DNA of 64,000 nt from JBBDQZ01 sp040905705. Lineage in GTDB: Bacteria; Bacteroidota; Rhodothermia; Balneolales; Natronogracilivirgulaceae. The stretch spans positions 36,442 to 100,441 of the forward strand of contig JBBDQZ010000050.1 in NCBI GenBank assembly GCA_040905705.1. The letters are read 5' to 3'. A program made the translations under genes and the position numbers. Below the pieces are notes generated by a model. It was not told where the DNA came from. It did not search any database and worked only from the letters and a program-made list of their open reading frames with translations. The stretch's first letter is position 1. Each line of letters starts with the position of its first letter. Shown here in pieces: positions 26,474 to 35,414 of the stretch.

Positions 26474-28801
26474 ATGAGATACAGACAAGCCCCGTTTCGA
26501 AGCCGAAGGGTTGCTCGAAACAAATGGGCTACAGCACTGATGATGTTCCCGTTCGTACTGGTGGCAGCGGTCGCGGTATTCGCCGGGCTGATCAATTTCG
26601 GTTTGATCGTTCATGTACCCGGCTATTCGGAGCTCTCGGATATTCGTCATCACGAAGCTTCATCGGTCTATACATCCGACGGAGTGTTGCTGGGACGCTA
26701 TTACCTGCAGAACCGTGACGAGATTACCCTGGATGAAATTGCCCCCGAGTTTATCAATGCCCTGATAGCCATCGAGGATATCCGCTTTTACGAGCACAGC
26801 GGAGTGGATTACCGGGCTATGGCGCGTGTGGCGGTCCGGACACTTTTGTTGCGTGAGAATGCCGGTGGCGGCAGCACGATCTCCCAGCAGCTGGCCAAAA
26901 ATTTGTATCCGCGGAAAAGCCACGGCCGGGTTGCGACGGCGGTCTATAAATTCCGTGAAATCATAGTGGCGCGCCGGATCGAGCGATTGTATTCCAAAGA
27001 GGAGGTCCTGGAGCTGTATCTGAATACCGTCTCGTTCGGCGAAGACACCTGGGGGATCAAAACAGCCTCGGAGCGGTTTTTCAATACCACCCCGGACCGG
27101 CTTGAGCTGCATCAGGCAGCCACCCTTGCCGGTATGCTGCGTGCAACCACATGGTACAACCCCCGCCGGAATCCCGATAACGCATTGGAGCGACGCAATC
27201 TGGTCCTGTATCAGATGTACCGGTATGACATGATCCCTGTCGACACCATGCAGGCGGCACGTGCACGCCCGCTTGACCTGGATTACCATCGCTGGTCACA
27301 GGGCGATGGCCGGGCTCCCCATTTCCGGCAATTTCTGAAGAGGCAGCTGGAGCAAATTCTCGAGACGCAACCCGCACTCGACGGTAAGGCCTATCATCTC
27401 CATACGGACGGGCTGGCTATTGAGACTACGATCGACTCGCGATTGCAATCCGCTGCCGAATATGCCGTCACCACCACGCTCTCCGAATTGCAAACGGTGT
27501 ATGATGGCCACCGCGATCACCTGCCTGTTTTTGACAGGGAGGATCCCATGGTCCGGCGCGCTTGGCAGCAATCCGGCCGCTACCAGCGGATGAAGGATCG
27601 TGGCCTTTCCGGGGAAATGATGGAGGAGATGCTGGACAGGCCGGTGCCGATGGAGCTGTTTACCTGGGAAGGCATGGAGCCGGTAACGGCGTCGCCCCGC
27701 GATTCCATTCTCCACTATCTTTCCCTGTTGAACAGTGGATTTGTGGCGATGCGCCCGTCTGACGGAGCCGTGCTGGCCTGGGTGGGCAGCATCGATTATG
27801 AGTATTTTCAGTACGATCATGTACGGGCCCGGCGGCCGACCGGTTCGGCATTCAAGCCGGTTGTTTATGCGACGGCACTGGAACAGGGAATGAAACCCTG
27901 CGATTATCGGCGTAATCTGCTTTCGACGTATATGGCGTACAGTGAATGGACACCCACCAATCTTGAGGAGGAATATGGCGGATATTACTCGTTGCAGGCG
28001 GCACTTTCCCGGTCAGTCAACACCATCGCCGTTGAACTGGCGATGGAGAGCGGCATCGAGGAGGTGCGCGAGACCGCCCGCCGGATGGGAGTACAATCGT
28101 ATATTCCAGCCCGCCCTTCTATTGCGCTTGGATCGGCAGAAATGACCCTGCTGGAGCTGACACAGGCCTATACCACGTTTGTCAACCGGGGCACACCGGC
28201 AACGCCCCGCTACATCAAGGCCATATATAACTCCGACCGTGAGTTGATTTATGACTTTACAGCTACAGAAGCCGGGCCCGCGGTATCCGAAGAAACCGCT
28301 GCCGCCATGGTGGGCATGCTTTCCAGGACGGTCGATAGCGGATCGGCACGTGCCCTTCGCACCCGATACGGAATTCAACACGCACTTGCCGGAAAGACCG
28401 GCACATCGCAATATTTTACAGATGGATGGTTTATTGGAATGACTCCCGATATGGTATTCGGCAGTTGGGTGGGCGGCGCATCGTTACAGGTCCAACTTCC
28501 CGAAAGCATCGGCTTCGCGTCACGAAATGCCTTGCCTGTGGCGGGCCTTTTTCTGCAGGAACTTGGCCGGAACCCCGATCTGGCGCCTATTCCCGGACAA
28601 TTTCACCCATACCAGCAGAATACCTCCATGGTAACAGATTGTGAGGACTACCGGGATGCGCGCTTTACCGACCGGGTTCGCGACTTCTTCACCGGACGGG
28701 ACACCGATGAAGCACAAATCATCGATGATGATCAGGGTGAAGAGAGCGGATCCCTGCTGGACCGGGTTCGGGGATGGTTCAGGAACCGGGCCTCCCGTTA
28801 A
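26474..28801 (+). CDS. Class A penicillin-binding protein
   Basis: This bifunctional peptidoglycan synthase polymerises glycan strands and cross-links peptides in the periplasm. From ATG 26474 it has 775 residues. A cytoplasmic basic stretch and a membrane anchor (about residues 20-45) come first. The GT51 glycosyltransferase follows with IEDIRFYEHSGVDYRAMARV and GGSTISQQLAKNLY. The transpeptidase carries TGSAFKPVVYA (SxxK nucleophile), SRSVNT (SxN) and KTGTSQ (KTG). It resembles PBP1a-like enzymes. An in-frame ATG at 26417 is possible but adds a non-family extension. The gene stands about 100 bases after the MFS gene. Confidence 0.93.
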   Translation: MRYRQAPFRSRRVARNKWATALMMFPFVLVAAVAVFAGLINFGLIVHVPGYSELSDIRHHEASSVYTSDGVLLGRYYLQNRDEITLDEIAPEFINALIAIEDIRFYEHSGVDYRAMARVAVRTLLLRENAGGGSTISQQLAKNLYPRKSHGRVATAVYKFREIIVARRIERLYSKEEVLELYLNTVSFGEDTWGIKTASERFFNTTPDRLELHQAATLAGMLRATTWYNPRRNPDNALERRNLVLYQMYRYDMIPVDTMQAARARPLDLDYHRWSQGDGRAPHFRQFLKRQLEQILETQPALDGKAYHLHTDGLAIETTIDSRLQSAAEYAVTTTLSELQTVYDGHRDHLPVFDREDPMVRRAWQQSGRYQRMKDRGLSGEMMEEMLDRPVPMELFTWEGMEPVTASPRDSILHYLSLLNSGFVAMRPSDGAVLAWVGSIDYEYFQYDHVRARRPTGSAFKPVVYATALEQGMKPCDYRRNLLSTYMAYSEWTPTNLEEEYGGYYSLQAALSRSVNTIAVELAMESGIEEVRETARRMGVQSYIPARPSIALGSAEMTLLELTQAYTTFVNRGTPATPRYIKAIYNSDRELIYDFTATEAGPAVSEETAAAMVGMLSRTVDSGSARALRTRYGIQHALAGKTGTSQYFTDGWFIGMTPDMVFGSWVGGASLQVQLPESIGFASRNALPVAGLFLQELGRNPDLAPIPGQFHPYQQNTSMVTDCEDYRDARFTDRVRDFFTGRDTDEAQIIDDDQGEESGSLLDRVRGWFRNRASR

Positions 28802-28865
28802 CAGGAATAATGTATTGTAAATTTTTACGGTAATGATCCGGCGCACATGGTACTATGATTGAAGG

Positions 28866-29735
28866 TCACCGATCTTTGACACAACGCACCGATTGTCCGA
28901 ACGTCTTGCTTGGGTTCATTATATGGCTTCCGCTGTTGTATAGATTCAGGCTGTAAGACGTGGTATTATCATACTGTGAACGGCTCCAATAATTTCCCGT
29001 ATCGCCCCGGCCTGTCAGGATCCCGTGTTGAGGATGTAGTCCTCCGGCTGCATGTATTTTTAATGGAGAGGCAAAAGCACCAACAACCGAAGCGTTGCCA
29101 TTCCAGTCATTAATACGCTCCCATTCATCAATGGCAGGGATTCGCCATTCATCACCCAGCAGGATTGCACACGGATCGTTATCCGATGTCCAGTGGCTGT
29201 TTTCGTTGATGCTGCTGATCCATTCCGTATCCGGCGTCCTCTCAAAATCTTCATATTTAAATCCCAGTTTGCGGTTAAACTGCCAGTACCAGCCTGCCGC
29301 TTCAGGAGAATTATCGTAATACGCGGCCGCCACTCTGTCGGCACCGAGATTACGGTCGATCCAAAGTTTATCATCATATTCGACAATAGAATAAGTGATG
29401 GATTTGCTGACCGGAGACACTCCATCATCGGGATGATGATCCACCATAACATGGGATTCGAATTCAAAATCAAAAAAAGCGACCACCGTATTACTTGTGT
29501 CTATGGTGATTGTGACCGGGTTTTATGAGCCGGTTACATCGCCTTCCCATCGCGAAAAATTCCAGCCGAAATCGGAAACGGCGGTTAATTCAACCTGTGT
29601 GCCGAAGGTATATTTATGATCGCTTCCGGTAAGTGCCGAACATGTGTACATCAGGCAAGCCGACAAAATAACAAGCAGTATTTGATACGGTTTGCTACCC
29701 ATTAGGGACCCCATTGCCTGGTTTGTTTTATTCAC
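28866..29735 (-). pseudogene. FISUMP/InlB-repeat-like lipoprotein gene with in-frame stop
   Basis: Read from ATG 29735, the frame gives a hydrophobic signal with a possible lipobox (MYTCSALTG). A segment like a divergent InlB B-repeat follows (FGTQVELTAVSDFGWNFSRW). After GDVTGS comes a TAA at 29523-29525. The same frame then continues without shift (NPVTITIDTSNTVVAFFDFE) into about 200 residues resembling FISUMP paralogous domains (DDKLWIDRNLGADRVA, LLGDEWRIPAIDEWERI, YWSRSQYD, GQSVRCVKDR). The family pattern expects a residue such as Glu or Asp at the stop, so one base change would explain it. It may be a recent pseudogene, a read-through case or a sequencing error. Confidence 0.75.
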
Positions 29736-30042
29736 AAGCTATAGGCTGGAGAAGGCGCTGGCGAGGAACGGAAACCGCCATATTCAGAATTGTTTTATGT
29801 CCCGGATTTCACCCTTTGACGGCTTGATTTATATGTGAAATGTCATAGTTATAATGTATACAAATTTTTATAAAGAATTAATTTGAGGTAAGCATTTACG
29901 TATCCGGCTTAAAAGCGATTATTGAAAGTAACAAAGGAACTTAGATTGTAAATACGATTATTTCAATAAAAAAGCGCTTTTTTATAATAAAGATTATACA
30001 TTCTGTCTACCGTTACTCTCATTGAGGATGAATTTTTCTATA
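29736..30042. other. AT-rich intergenic stretch with a 16-bp palindrome
   Basis: No ORF or RNA gene is seen. The perfect palindrome AAAAAAGCGCTTTTTT lies at 29968-29983. It could be an operator of a LacI-type regulator or a short hairpin ending in a T-run. Confidence 0.35.
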
Positions 30043-30858
30043 TCACTCCTTTCCCAGTTCCTTGGCTCGTCGCGCCGCTTCGTCGACCGCCTTGATCAGT
30101 GTAACCCGAAGGCCGCCTTCTTCCAGCTTGAGTAACCCGTCGATGGTACATCCCGCCGGTGTGGTTACATGATCTTTCAGGATAGCGGGATGTTGTTTTG
30201 TTTCGGCTACCATCCGGGCTGCACCCAGGCAGGCCTGGGCGACCAGAGTCGTGGAGACATACCGGGGCAGGCCGCATTTGACCCCGCCTTCGGCCAGTGC
30301 CTCGATGATCACGTAGATGAACGCCGGACCGCTGGCACTTAGCCCGGTCACGGCATCAAAATGTCTTTCATCAAGCACCAGGGTCTTGCCGACGGCGCCA
30401 AAAAGTGTTTCGGCCAGCTGAATATGTTCGCCGTTGGCCTTGTTTCCGGATGCCAGCACAGTCATCCCGGCACCAATTTCGCTGGGGGTATTGGGCATCG
30501 CCCGGATAACCGGGACCGGACGAATCAGCGCTGTCTGCAGTTGTTCCAGCGTAATTCCGGCCATGATCGAGATCACAAGCTGGCTGTTTTGGATGGAATC
30601 CCGGAACGAAGCGATTACCTGTGCCGCGACTTGCGGTTTTAAACAGAGCAAAATGATGTCGGCATCTTTGACGGCTTCCGCGTTGTTGGTGGAGCCTTTG
30701 ACACCAAATTTTTCATCGAAGTGGGATATCCGTGATTCGTGCTTGTCGGTAACGAAAAGCTGGTTTTTCTGGAGGGTGCCGGTCGACAACAGGCGGGTTA
30801 CCAGTGTTTCGCCCATTTTTCCGGCACCGATAACCGTAATTTTTTTTCCTTTCAACAT
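30043..30858 (-). CDS. proC: Pyrroline-5-carboxylate reductase
   Basis: ProC reduces 1-pyrroline-5-carboxylate to proline with NAD(P)H. The 271-residue protein starts MLKGKKITVIGAGKMGETLV, the Rossmann loop, and has AMPNTPSEIGAGMTVLA and the C-terminal signature GLSASGPAFIYVIIEALAEGG. ATG 30858 is preferred over the in-frame ATG 30897 because the fold begins there. It is the last gene of the long minus-strand amino-acid block, 159 bases after leuB. That gap contains an 18-nt degenerate repeat array. Confidence 0.95.
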   Translation of the reverse strand: MLKGKKITVIGAGKMGETLVTRLLSTGTLQKNQLFVTDKHESRISHFDEKFGVKGSTNNAEAVKDADIILLCLKPQVAAQVIASFRDSIQNSQLVISIMAGITLEQLQTALIRPVPVIRAMPNTPSEIGAGMTVLASGNKANGEHIQLAETLFGAVGKTLVLDERHFDAVTGLSASGPAFIYVIIEALAEGGVKCGLPRYVSTTLVAQACLGAARMVAETKQHPAILKDHVTTPAGCTIDGLLKLEEGGLRVTLIKAVDEAARRAKELGKE

Positions 30859-30928
30859 GGCAAGAGGGTTATGATGGACGTCAATGTCATGGAACAATCA
30901 GAAGGTCGGGCGGAAAATCAAGTTTTGC

Positions 30929-31018
30929 AAGTATTGAAATCACCTTAAATCCATACATCACTTTGAATCCTTACATCGGCTTGAACCTGCACATCACCCT
31001 GAATCTTTACAAGAACAT
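30929..31018. repeat. Degenerate 18-nt tandem repeats between leuB and proC
   Basis: Four consecutive 18-nt units, at 30947, 30965, 30983 and 31001, share a pattern close to GAATCCTTACATCACCTT. A weaker unit lies before them at 30929. They end at the leuB stop codon. I see no ORF or hairpin that explains them. Confidence 0.6.
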
Positions 31019-32103
31019 TATGCCGGCTGAGCTTCTTTCATCGTAGCCAGGATCTTGTCTCCCATCTCTGTCGTGGAGAGTACTTTCCGGGCATGACGGC
31101 TCATATCCTTACAGTTGTAGCCGGCGTTCAGTACCTTGCTGATAGCCGTTTCGATTTCCGAAGCCGCCTGTTCGTGGTCCAGTGAGTAACGAAACATCAG
31201 CGCCACCGAGGCCAGTGTGGCCAGTGGGTTGGCGATATTTTGCCCGGCAATATCCGGCGCCGAACCATGGACGGGCTCGTACATACCGGTACCGTCGCCC
31301 AGGCTGGCCGACGGCAGCATCCCGATGGAACCGGTCAGCATCGCCGCCTCATCGCTGAGAATATCCCCGAACATATTTTCAGTCAGGATCACATCAAACT
31401 GTGACGGATAGCGTATCAGCTGCATCGCACAGTTGTCCACCAGCATGTGCTCCAGCTCCACATCCGGATAGTTTTCAGCGATCCGGGTGACCGTCTTGCG
31501 CCAGAGTTGAGAACAGGCCAGAATGTTCGCTTTGTCGACCGAGGTGACTTTTTTGCGCCGTCCCTGAGCCGCCTCAAAGGCGGCCACGGCAATCCGTTCG
31601 ATCTCCGAGACGGAATAACGCATCGTGTCCACACCGGTTTCTTCCCCGTTTTCCATGTTAATGCCTTTCGGTTGACCGAAGTAGAGGCCGCCGGTCAGTT
31701 CGCGGACGACCAGCAGGTCAACCCCGTCAACGACTTCCGGCCGCAGGGGGGAGGCGTTTTTCAGGGAAGAGAATACGGTGACCGGCCGCAGGTTGTTGTA
31801 TAGGCCAAGCTCCTTCCGCAGCCGGAGCAGTGCTTTTTCGGGACGCTTGTCGGCCGGATAATCGTCCCATTTGGGTCCGCCTACCGCTCCAAGCAGTACG
31901 GCCGCCGCACCTTTGCACGCGTCAATCACTTCGTCCTTAACGGGGATATCGTGAGCGTCCAGGCTGGCGCCTCCCGCCAGGTGTTTTTCGGTCTGAATGT
32001 TCAGATTGTATCGATCCGAAACATAGGATATCATTTTCTCCGCTTCCCCGATCACCTCTACTCCGATACCGTCGCCGGGAAGCAGTACAATTTTTTTACT
32101 CAT
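31018..32103 (-). CDS. leuB: 3-isopropylmalate dehydrogenase
   Basis: LeuB oxidatively decarboxylates 3-isopropylmalate to 2-oxoisocaproate with NAD, the third step of leucine synthesis. The 361-residue protein begins KKIVLLPGDGIGVEV and shows LLGAVGGPKWDD and LRKELGLYNNLRPVTVF. The substrate loop VRELTGGLYFGQPKG follows, then the metal-binding NMFGDILSDEAAMLTGSIGMLPSASLG, and EPVHGSAPDIAGQNIANPLA near the end. It starts 18 nt after leuD. The gene order leuA-leuC-leuD-leuB follows the pathway order. Confidence 0.97.
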   Translation of the reverse strand: MSKKIVLLPGDGIGVEVIGEAEKMISYVSDRYNLNIQTEKHLAGGASLDAHDIPVKDEVIDACKGAAAVLLGAVGGPKWDDYPADKRPEKALLRLRKELGLYNNLRPVTVFSSLKNASPLRPEVVDGVDLLVVRELTGGLYFGQPKGINMENGEETGVDTMRYSVSEIERIAVAAFEAAQGRRKKVTSVDKANILACSQLWRKTVTRIAENYPDVELEHMLVDNCAMQLIRYPSQFDVILTENMFGDILSDEAAMLTGSIGMLPSASLGDGTGMYEPVHGSAPDIAGQNIANPLATLASVALMFRYSLDHEQAASEIETAISKVLNAGYNCKDMSRHARKVLSTTEMGDKILATMKEAQPA

Positions 32104-32121
32104 AAAATACTTTTATACCGT

Positions 32122-32679
32122 TTAAAGCATGCCGTGTTTGGCAGCATATTTGAAAATTCCTCCGGCGTTGACGATATCAGCGACATCACCAAGTTTTTTC
32201 AGCGGGAAGCTTTTATCCGTAGTAAGGTTTTTGATGACATTCAGCTGGCTGTCGATCTCCACTTCATCCCCCGTCGAAAAATGGGAGGTCAGATCATCAT
32301 GGCTCTCGAAAGGAATGATAAATCCGCCGTCTACCGCATTGCGAAAAAAGATGCGGGCATATCCGGAGGCTACCACAGCTTCGGCTCCCGCTACCTGAAG
32401 GGAGAAGGGGGCGTGCTCGCGCGATGAGCCGCAGCCGAAATTTTTGCCGCCAATAATGATTTTGAAATCCGAATCGAATTTGTCCGGGTCGGTAAAGGGG
32501 ATACCGCCCCGGGGCAGCCCGGACTGGTCGTCGGGAACGCCGGAAAGGGCATATCGGCCGTAAAAACGGCGTTCTTCCGGGTCGTCCAGGCTGTACACCA
32601 GGTGTTCGGCCGGAATAATCTGGTCGGTGTCGATGTCGTTACCCACGACAAACACTTTGCCTTTAATGGTTTTTTTCAT
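32122..32679 (-). CDS. leuD: 3-isopropylmalate dehydratase small subunit
   Basis: LeuD is the swivelling small subunit that forms isopropylmalate isomerase with LeuC. Homology begins at MKKTIKGKVFVVGNDIDTDQIIPAEHL, so ATG 32679 is chosen over 32736, giving 185 residues. GGKNFGCGSSREHAPFSL is the family signature. The short size matches the leuD type that pairs with HacA-like LeuC proteins, as found here. A 205-base gap containing a strong hairpin separates it from leuC. Confidence 0.94.
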   Translation of the reverse strand: MKKTIKGKVFVVGNDIDTDQIIPAEHLVYSLDDPEERRFYGRYALSGVPDDQSGLPRGGIPFTDPDKFDSDFKIIIGGKNFGCGSSREHAPFSLQVAGAEAVVASGYARIFFRNAVDGGFIIPFESHDDLTSHFSTGDEVEIDSQLNVIKNLTTDKSFPLKKLGDVADIVNAGGIFKYAAKHGML

Positions 32680-32745
32680 GTGTTTAAATTTTTGATGTTT
32701 ACGGTCACATGTAATGTCATAGCCGTATTTAATCATGCCGCTGTG

Positions 32746-32767
32746 TGACCGGGCATTTGCCCGGTCA
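32746..32767. other. Hairpin between leuC and leuD
   Basis: TGACCGGGC and GCCCGGTCA form a perfect 9-bp GC-rich stem with a 4-nt loop in the intercistronic gap. No U-run follows on the minus strand, so mRNA processing or stability control is more likely than termination. Confidence 0.5.
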
Positions 32768-32883
32768 TGTCCATTTCATCTGTATCAATATTAATGATTC
32801 ATAAGGACAGACAGAGTACCCATGGGTTCAATCATCGGCCTGTGTGCCATTATATTATGAGCGTATCTTGCAGCATATCCGGG

Positions 32884-34197
32884 TCAGACCGTTGCTTCCA
32901 CCGGCAGGTACTCGCGAGGATCGGTGATCTTTCCGGTGATCGCGGAAGCCGCTACGGTATAGGGTGAGGCGAGATAGACTTGCGCTTTTTTCGAACCCAT
33001 CCGGCCCGGGAAGTTCCGGTTGGTAGTGGAAATGCAGATCTCCTCACCCTGCAGACGTCCGAACGTGTCGGCCGGGCCACCCAGGCAGGCGGCACAGGAG
33101 GCTTCTCCCATGTGGGCCCCGGCATTTTCAAAAATATCCCAAAGAGTCTCGCCGTCGCAGTACGTTGTTTTCAGCCCTTCGCGCACCATCGTGGTGGCCG
33201 GGACGACATACGTCTCAACGCCGACCTGATGCCCTTTGATGATCTTCGCAGCCGCCTCGAAGTCGGACAGTTTGCCGCCGGTACATGAACCGATATAAGC
33301 GCGGGTCAGGCCGGTGTTTTTCACTTCGGAGACCGTCGCCTTGTTATCCGGCGAATGCGGTTTGGCTACCATGGGCTGCAGTTCAGAGCTTTTATACACC
33401 CGCACACTGTGATATTTCGGGTTCGGATCGTTGTACACCGGCGTGAAATCGTAGTCGGTGCGCTGGCGCACGTAATCGAAGGTCACTTCATCGGGTTCAA
33501 TCACGCCGTTCTTTCCGCCGCCTTCAATGACCATATTGGTCAGGGTCATACGGCCTTCCATATCCATACGCATTACACCGTCACCGGCGAACTCCATGGC
33601 GCGGTAGGTTCCGCCGTCCACGCCGATGTCACCGATAATCTGAAGGATCAGGTCCTTGGCCATAATGTAGGGGGGGATTTCGCCCTCGAAGATGAACTTC
33701 ATCGTTTCGGGGACTTTAACCCAAAGTTTTCCGGTGCCCATGATGAAGCCGGCATCGGTGTTGCCGATCCCGGTGGCGAACTGGCCGAACGCCCCGGCGG
33801 TACAGGTGTGTGAGTCGGTTCCGAACAGCACATCGCCCGGACGCGTGAAACCTTCCTCGGGCATAGCGGCGTGGCACACGCCTCTGTAGCGCTCTGTCCC
33901 TACATCGTAATAATGGGGCAGGTCCTGCTCGGCAGCAAACGCGCGCAGGATATCGACATTTCGGTTGGCATACTTGTCGTTGGTGAAAATATAATGATCG
34001 GGGATGATGACCAATTTGTTCTTGTCCCACACCCGGGCATCTTCGCCGAATTCCCGTTTGAAGATACCGATGGTCGGCGGGCCGCAGACATCGTGCGTCA
34101 TCAGGATATCCACGTTTACCCAGACCGTTTCCCCCGCTTCGACATGTTTGTTGCCGGAGGCCCTGGCCAGGATTTTTTCAGTTAATGTCATTGACAT
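32884..34197 (-). CDS. leuC: 3-isopropylmalate dehydratase large subunit
   Basis: LeuC is the aconitase-family subunit carrying the 4Fe-4S cluster and, with LeuD, isomerises 2- to 3-isopropylmalate. The 437-residue protein has LFGTDSHTCTAGAFGQFATG, YIGSCTGGKLSDFEAAAKI and SCAACLGGP. These supply the three cluster Cys residues, in SHTC and in CAAC. The length and sequence fit the archaeal-type (HacA-like) LeuC rather than the roughly 466-residue E. coli form. Only 3 nt separate its start from the leuA stop. Confidence 0.95.
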   Translation of the reverse strand: MSMTLTEKILARASGNKHVEAGETVWVNVDILMTHDVCGPPTIGIFKREFGEDARVWDKNKLVIIPDHYIFTNDKYANRNVDILRAFAAEQDLPHYYDVGTERYRGVCHAAMPEEGFTRPGDVLFGTDSHTCTAGAFGQFATGIGNTDAGFIMGTGKLWVKVPETMKFIFEGEIPPYIMAKDLILQIIGDIGVDGGTYRAMEFAGDGVMRMDMEGRMTLTNMVIEGGGKNGVIEPDEVTFDYVRQRTDYDFTPVYNDPNPKYHSVRVYKSSELQPMVAKPHSPDNKATVSEVKNTGLTRAYIGSCTGGKLSDFEAAAKIIKGHQVGVETYVVPATTMVREGLKTTYCDGETLWDIFENAGAHMGEASCAACLGGPADTFGRLQGEEICISTTNRNFPGRMGSKKAQVYLASPYTVAASAITGKITDPREYLPVEATV

Positions 34198-34200
34198 GGT

Positions 34201-35412
34201 TTACGGTCGGTTTAAGTATTCTTGCATGGTTTCATTGATAAACTTGTTACTGAGTTCGGCTATGCCGCCGGGGGTCAGCCCGATCAGATCCTCGTCAACA
34301 ATCTCCTTCTTTTTGTCGGCAATGGCGATAAAGGCTTCATAGACCTTGTCCATCTCCTCTTTGGAAAAATCATAGCCGAGTTGCTTGAGGCGTGCTCCGA
34401 GCGCCCTTCGTCCGGAGTGTTTACCGAGAACGATACTGTTGGAATCGAGTCCGACCGATTGCGGAGTCATGATTTCGTAGGTAAGCGGGTTTTTCAGCAC
34501 GCCGTCCTGATGAATGCCCGCTTCATGGGCAAATGCATTTCGTCCGACGATGGCCTTGTTAACCTGAACCTGCATTCCGGTGATCTCACTCAGCATCTGG
34601 CTGGTCGGGTAGATTTCGGTGGAATGGATACCGGTCTCTTCATTGAATCCGGTGTGCCGGGTTTGCATAGCCATAACGATCTCTTCCAGTGCGGCATTGC
34701 CCGCCCGTTCACCGATACCGTTGATCGTACATTCCACCTGGCGGACGCCGTTGCGAACAGCGATCAGCGAGTTGGCCACAGCCATTCCCAGGTCATCGTG
34801 ACAATGAACACTGAGGATCGCTTTGTCGATATTGGGAACCCGTTCACGCAGTGTTTTGATCAGCTCGCCAAATTCCCAGGGCAGGGAGTAGCCCACCGTA
34901 TCGGGGATATTGATGACCCTGGCTCCGGCATGGATGGTCGCCTCAACAATCTGGCAGAGGAAGTCCACATCGGTACGGGTGGCATCTTCTGCCGAGAACT
35001 CCACTTCCGGGCAAAGGCGGCAGGCGTATTCCACTGCTTTCACGGCATCTTCAAGCACCTCTTCACGTGATTTTTTAAGTTTGTGTTCCATGTGAATATC
35101 GGAGGTGGCGATAAAAGTATGGATCCTCGGCTTGCGGGCGTGTTGAAGCGCCTCCCATGCCCGGTCGATATCGCCTTTTCTGGCACGGGAAAGCCCGGCA
35201 ACGGTGCAGGACTTAATTTTCCTGGCAATTTCACGCGCTGCCTGAAAATCACCCTCCGAAGAGATCGGAAAACCGGCCTCGATCACATCCGCACCCAATA
35301 GCTCCAGCTGGCCGGCTAATCGAACTTTTTCTTCCAGGTTCATGCTGAACCCGGGGGCCTGTTCACCGTCGCGCAGAGTCGTATCGAAGATATGAATCCT
35401 GGTCTTCTTCAT
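34201..35412 (-). CDS. leuA: 2-isopropylmalate synthase, short form
   Basis: LeuA condenses acetyl-CoA with 2-oxoisovalerate, the first step of leucine synthesis. The 403-residue protein has DTTLRDGEQAPGFSMN, SVHCHDDLGMAVANSLIAV and the closing signature GIGERAGNAALEEIVMAM. The HxH metal ligands of the DRE-TIM barrel lie in SVHCHDD. It lacks the roughly 110-residue C-terminal leucine-binding regulatory domain of the E. coli type. Classical feedback by that domain is therefore not expected. Its place between cimA and leuC supports the LeuA assignment over homocitrate synthase. Confidence 0.9.
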   Translation of the reverse strand: MKKTRIHIFDTTLRDGEQAPGFSMNLEEKVRLAGQLELLGADVIEAGFPISSEGDFQAAREIARKIKSCTVAGLSRARKGDIDRAWEALQHARKPRIHTFIATSDIHMEHKLKKSREEVLEDAVKAVEYACRLCPEVEFSAEDATRTDVDFLCQIVEATIHAGARVINIPDTVGYSLPWEFGELIKTLRERVPNIDKAILSVHCHDDLGMAVANSLIAVRNGVRQVECTINGIGERAGNAALEEIVMAMQTRHTGFNEETGIHSTEIYPTSQMLSEITGMQVQVNKAIVGRNAFAHEAGIHQDGVLKNPLTYEIMTPQSVGLDSNSIVLGKHSGRRALGARLKQLGYDFSKEEMDKVYEAFIAIADKKKEIVDEDLIGLTPGGIAELSNKFINETMQEYLNRP

Positions 35413-35414
35413 GG

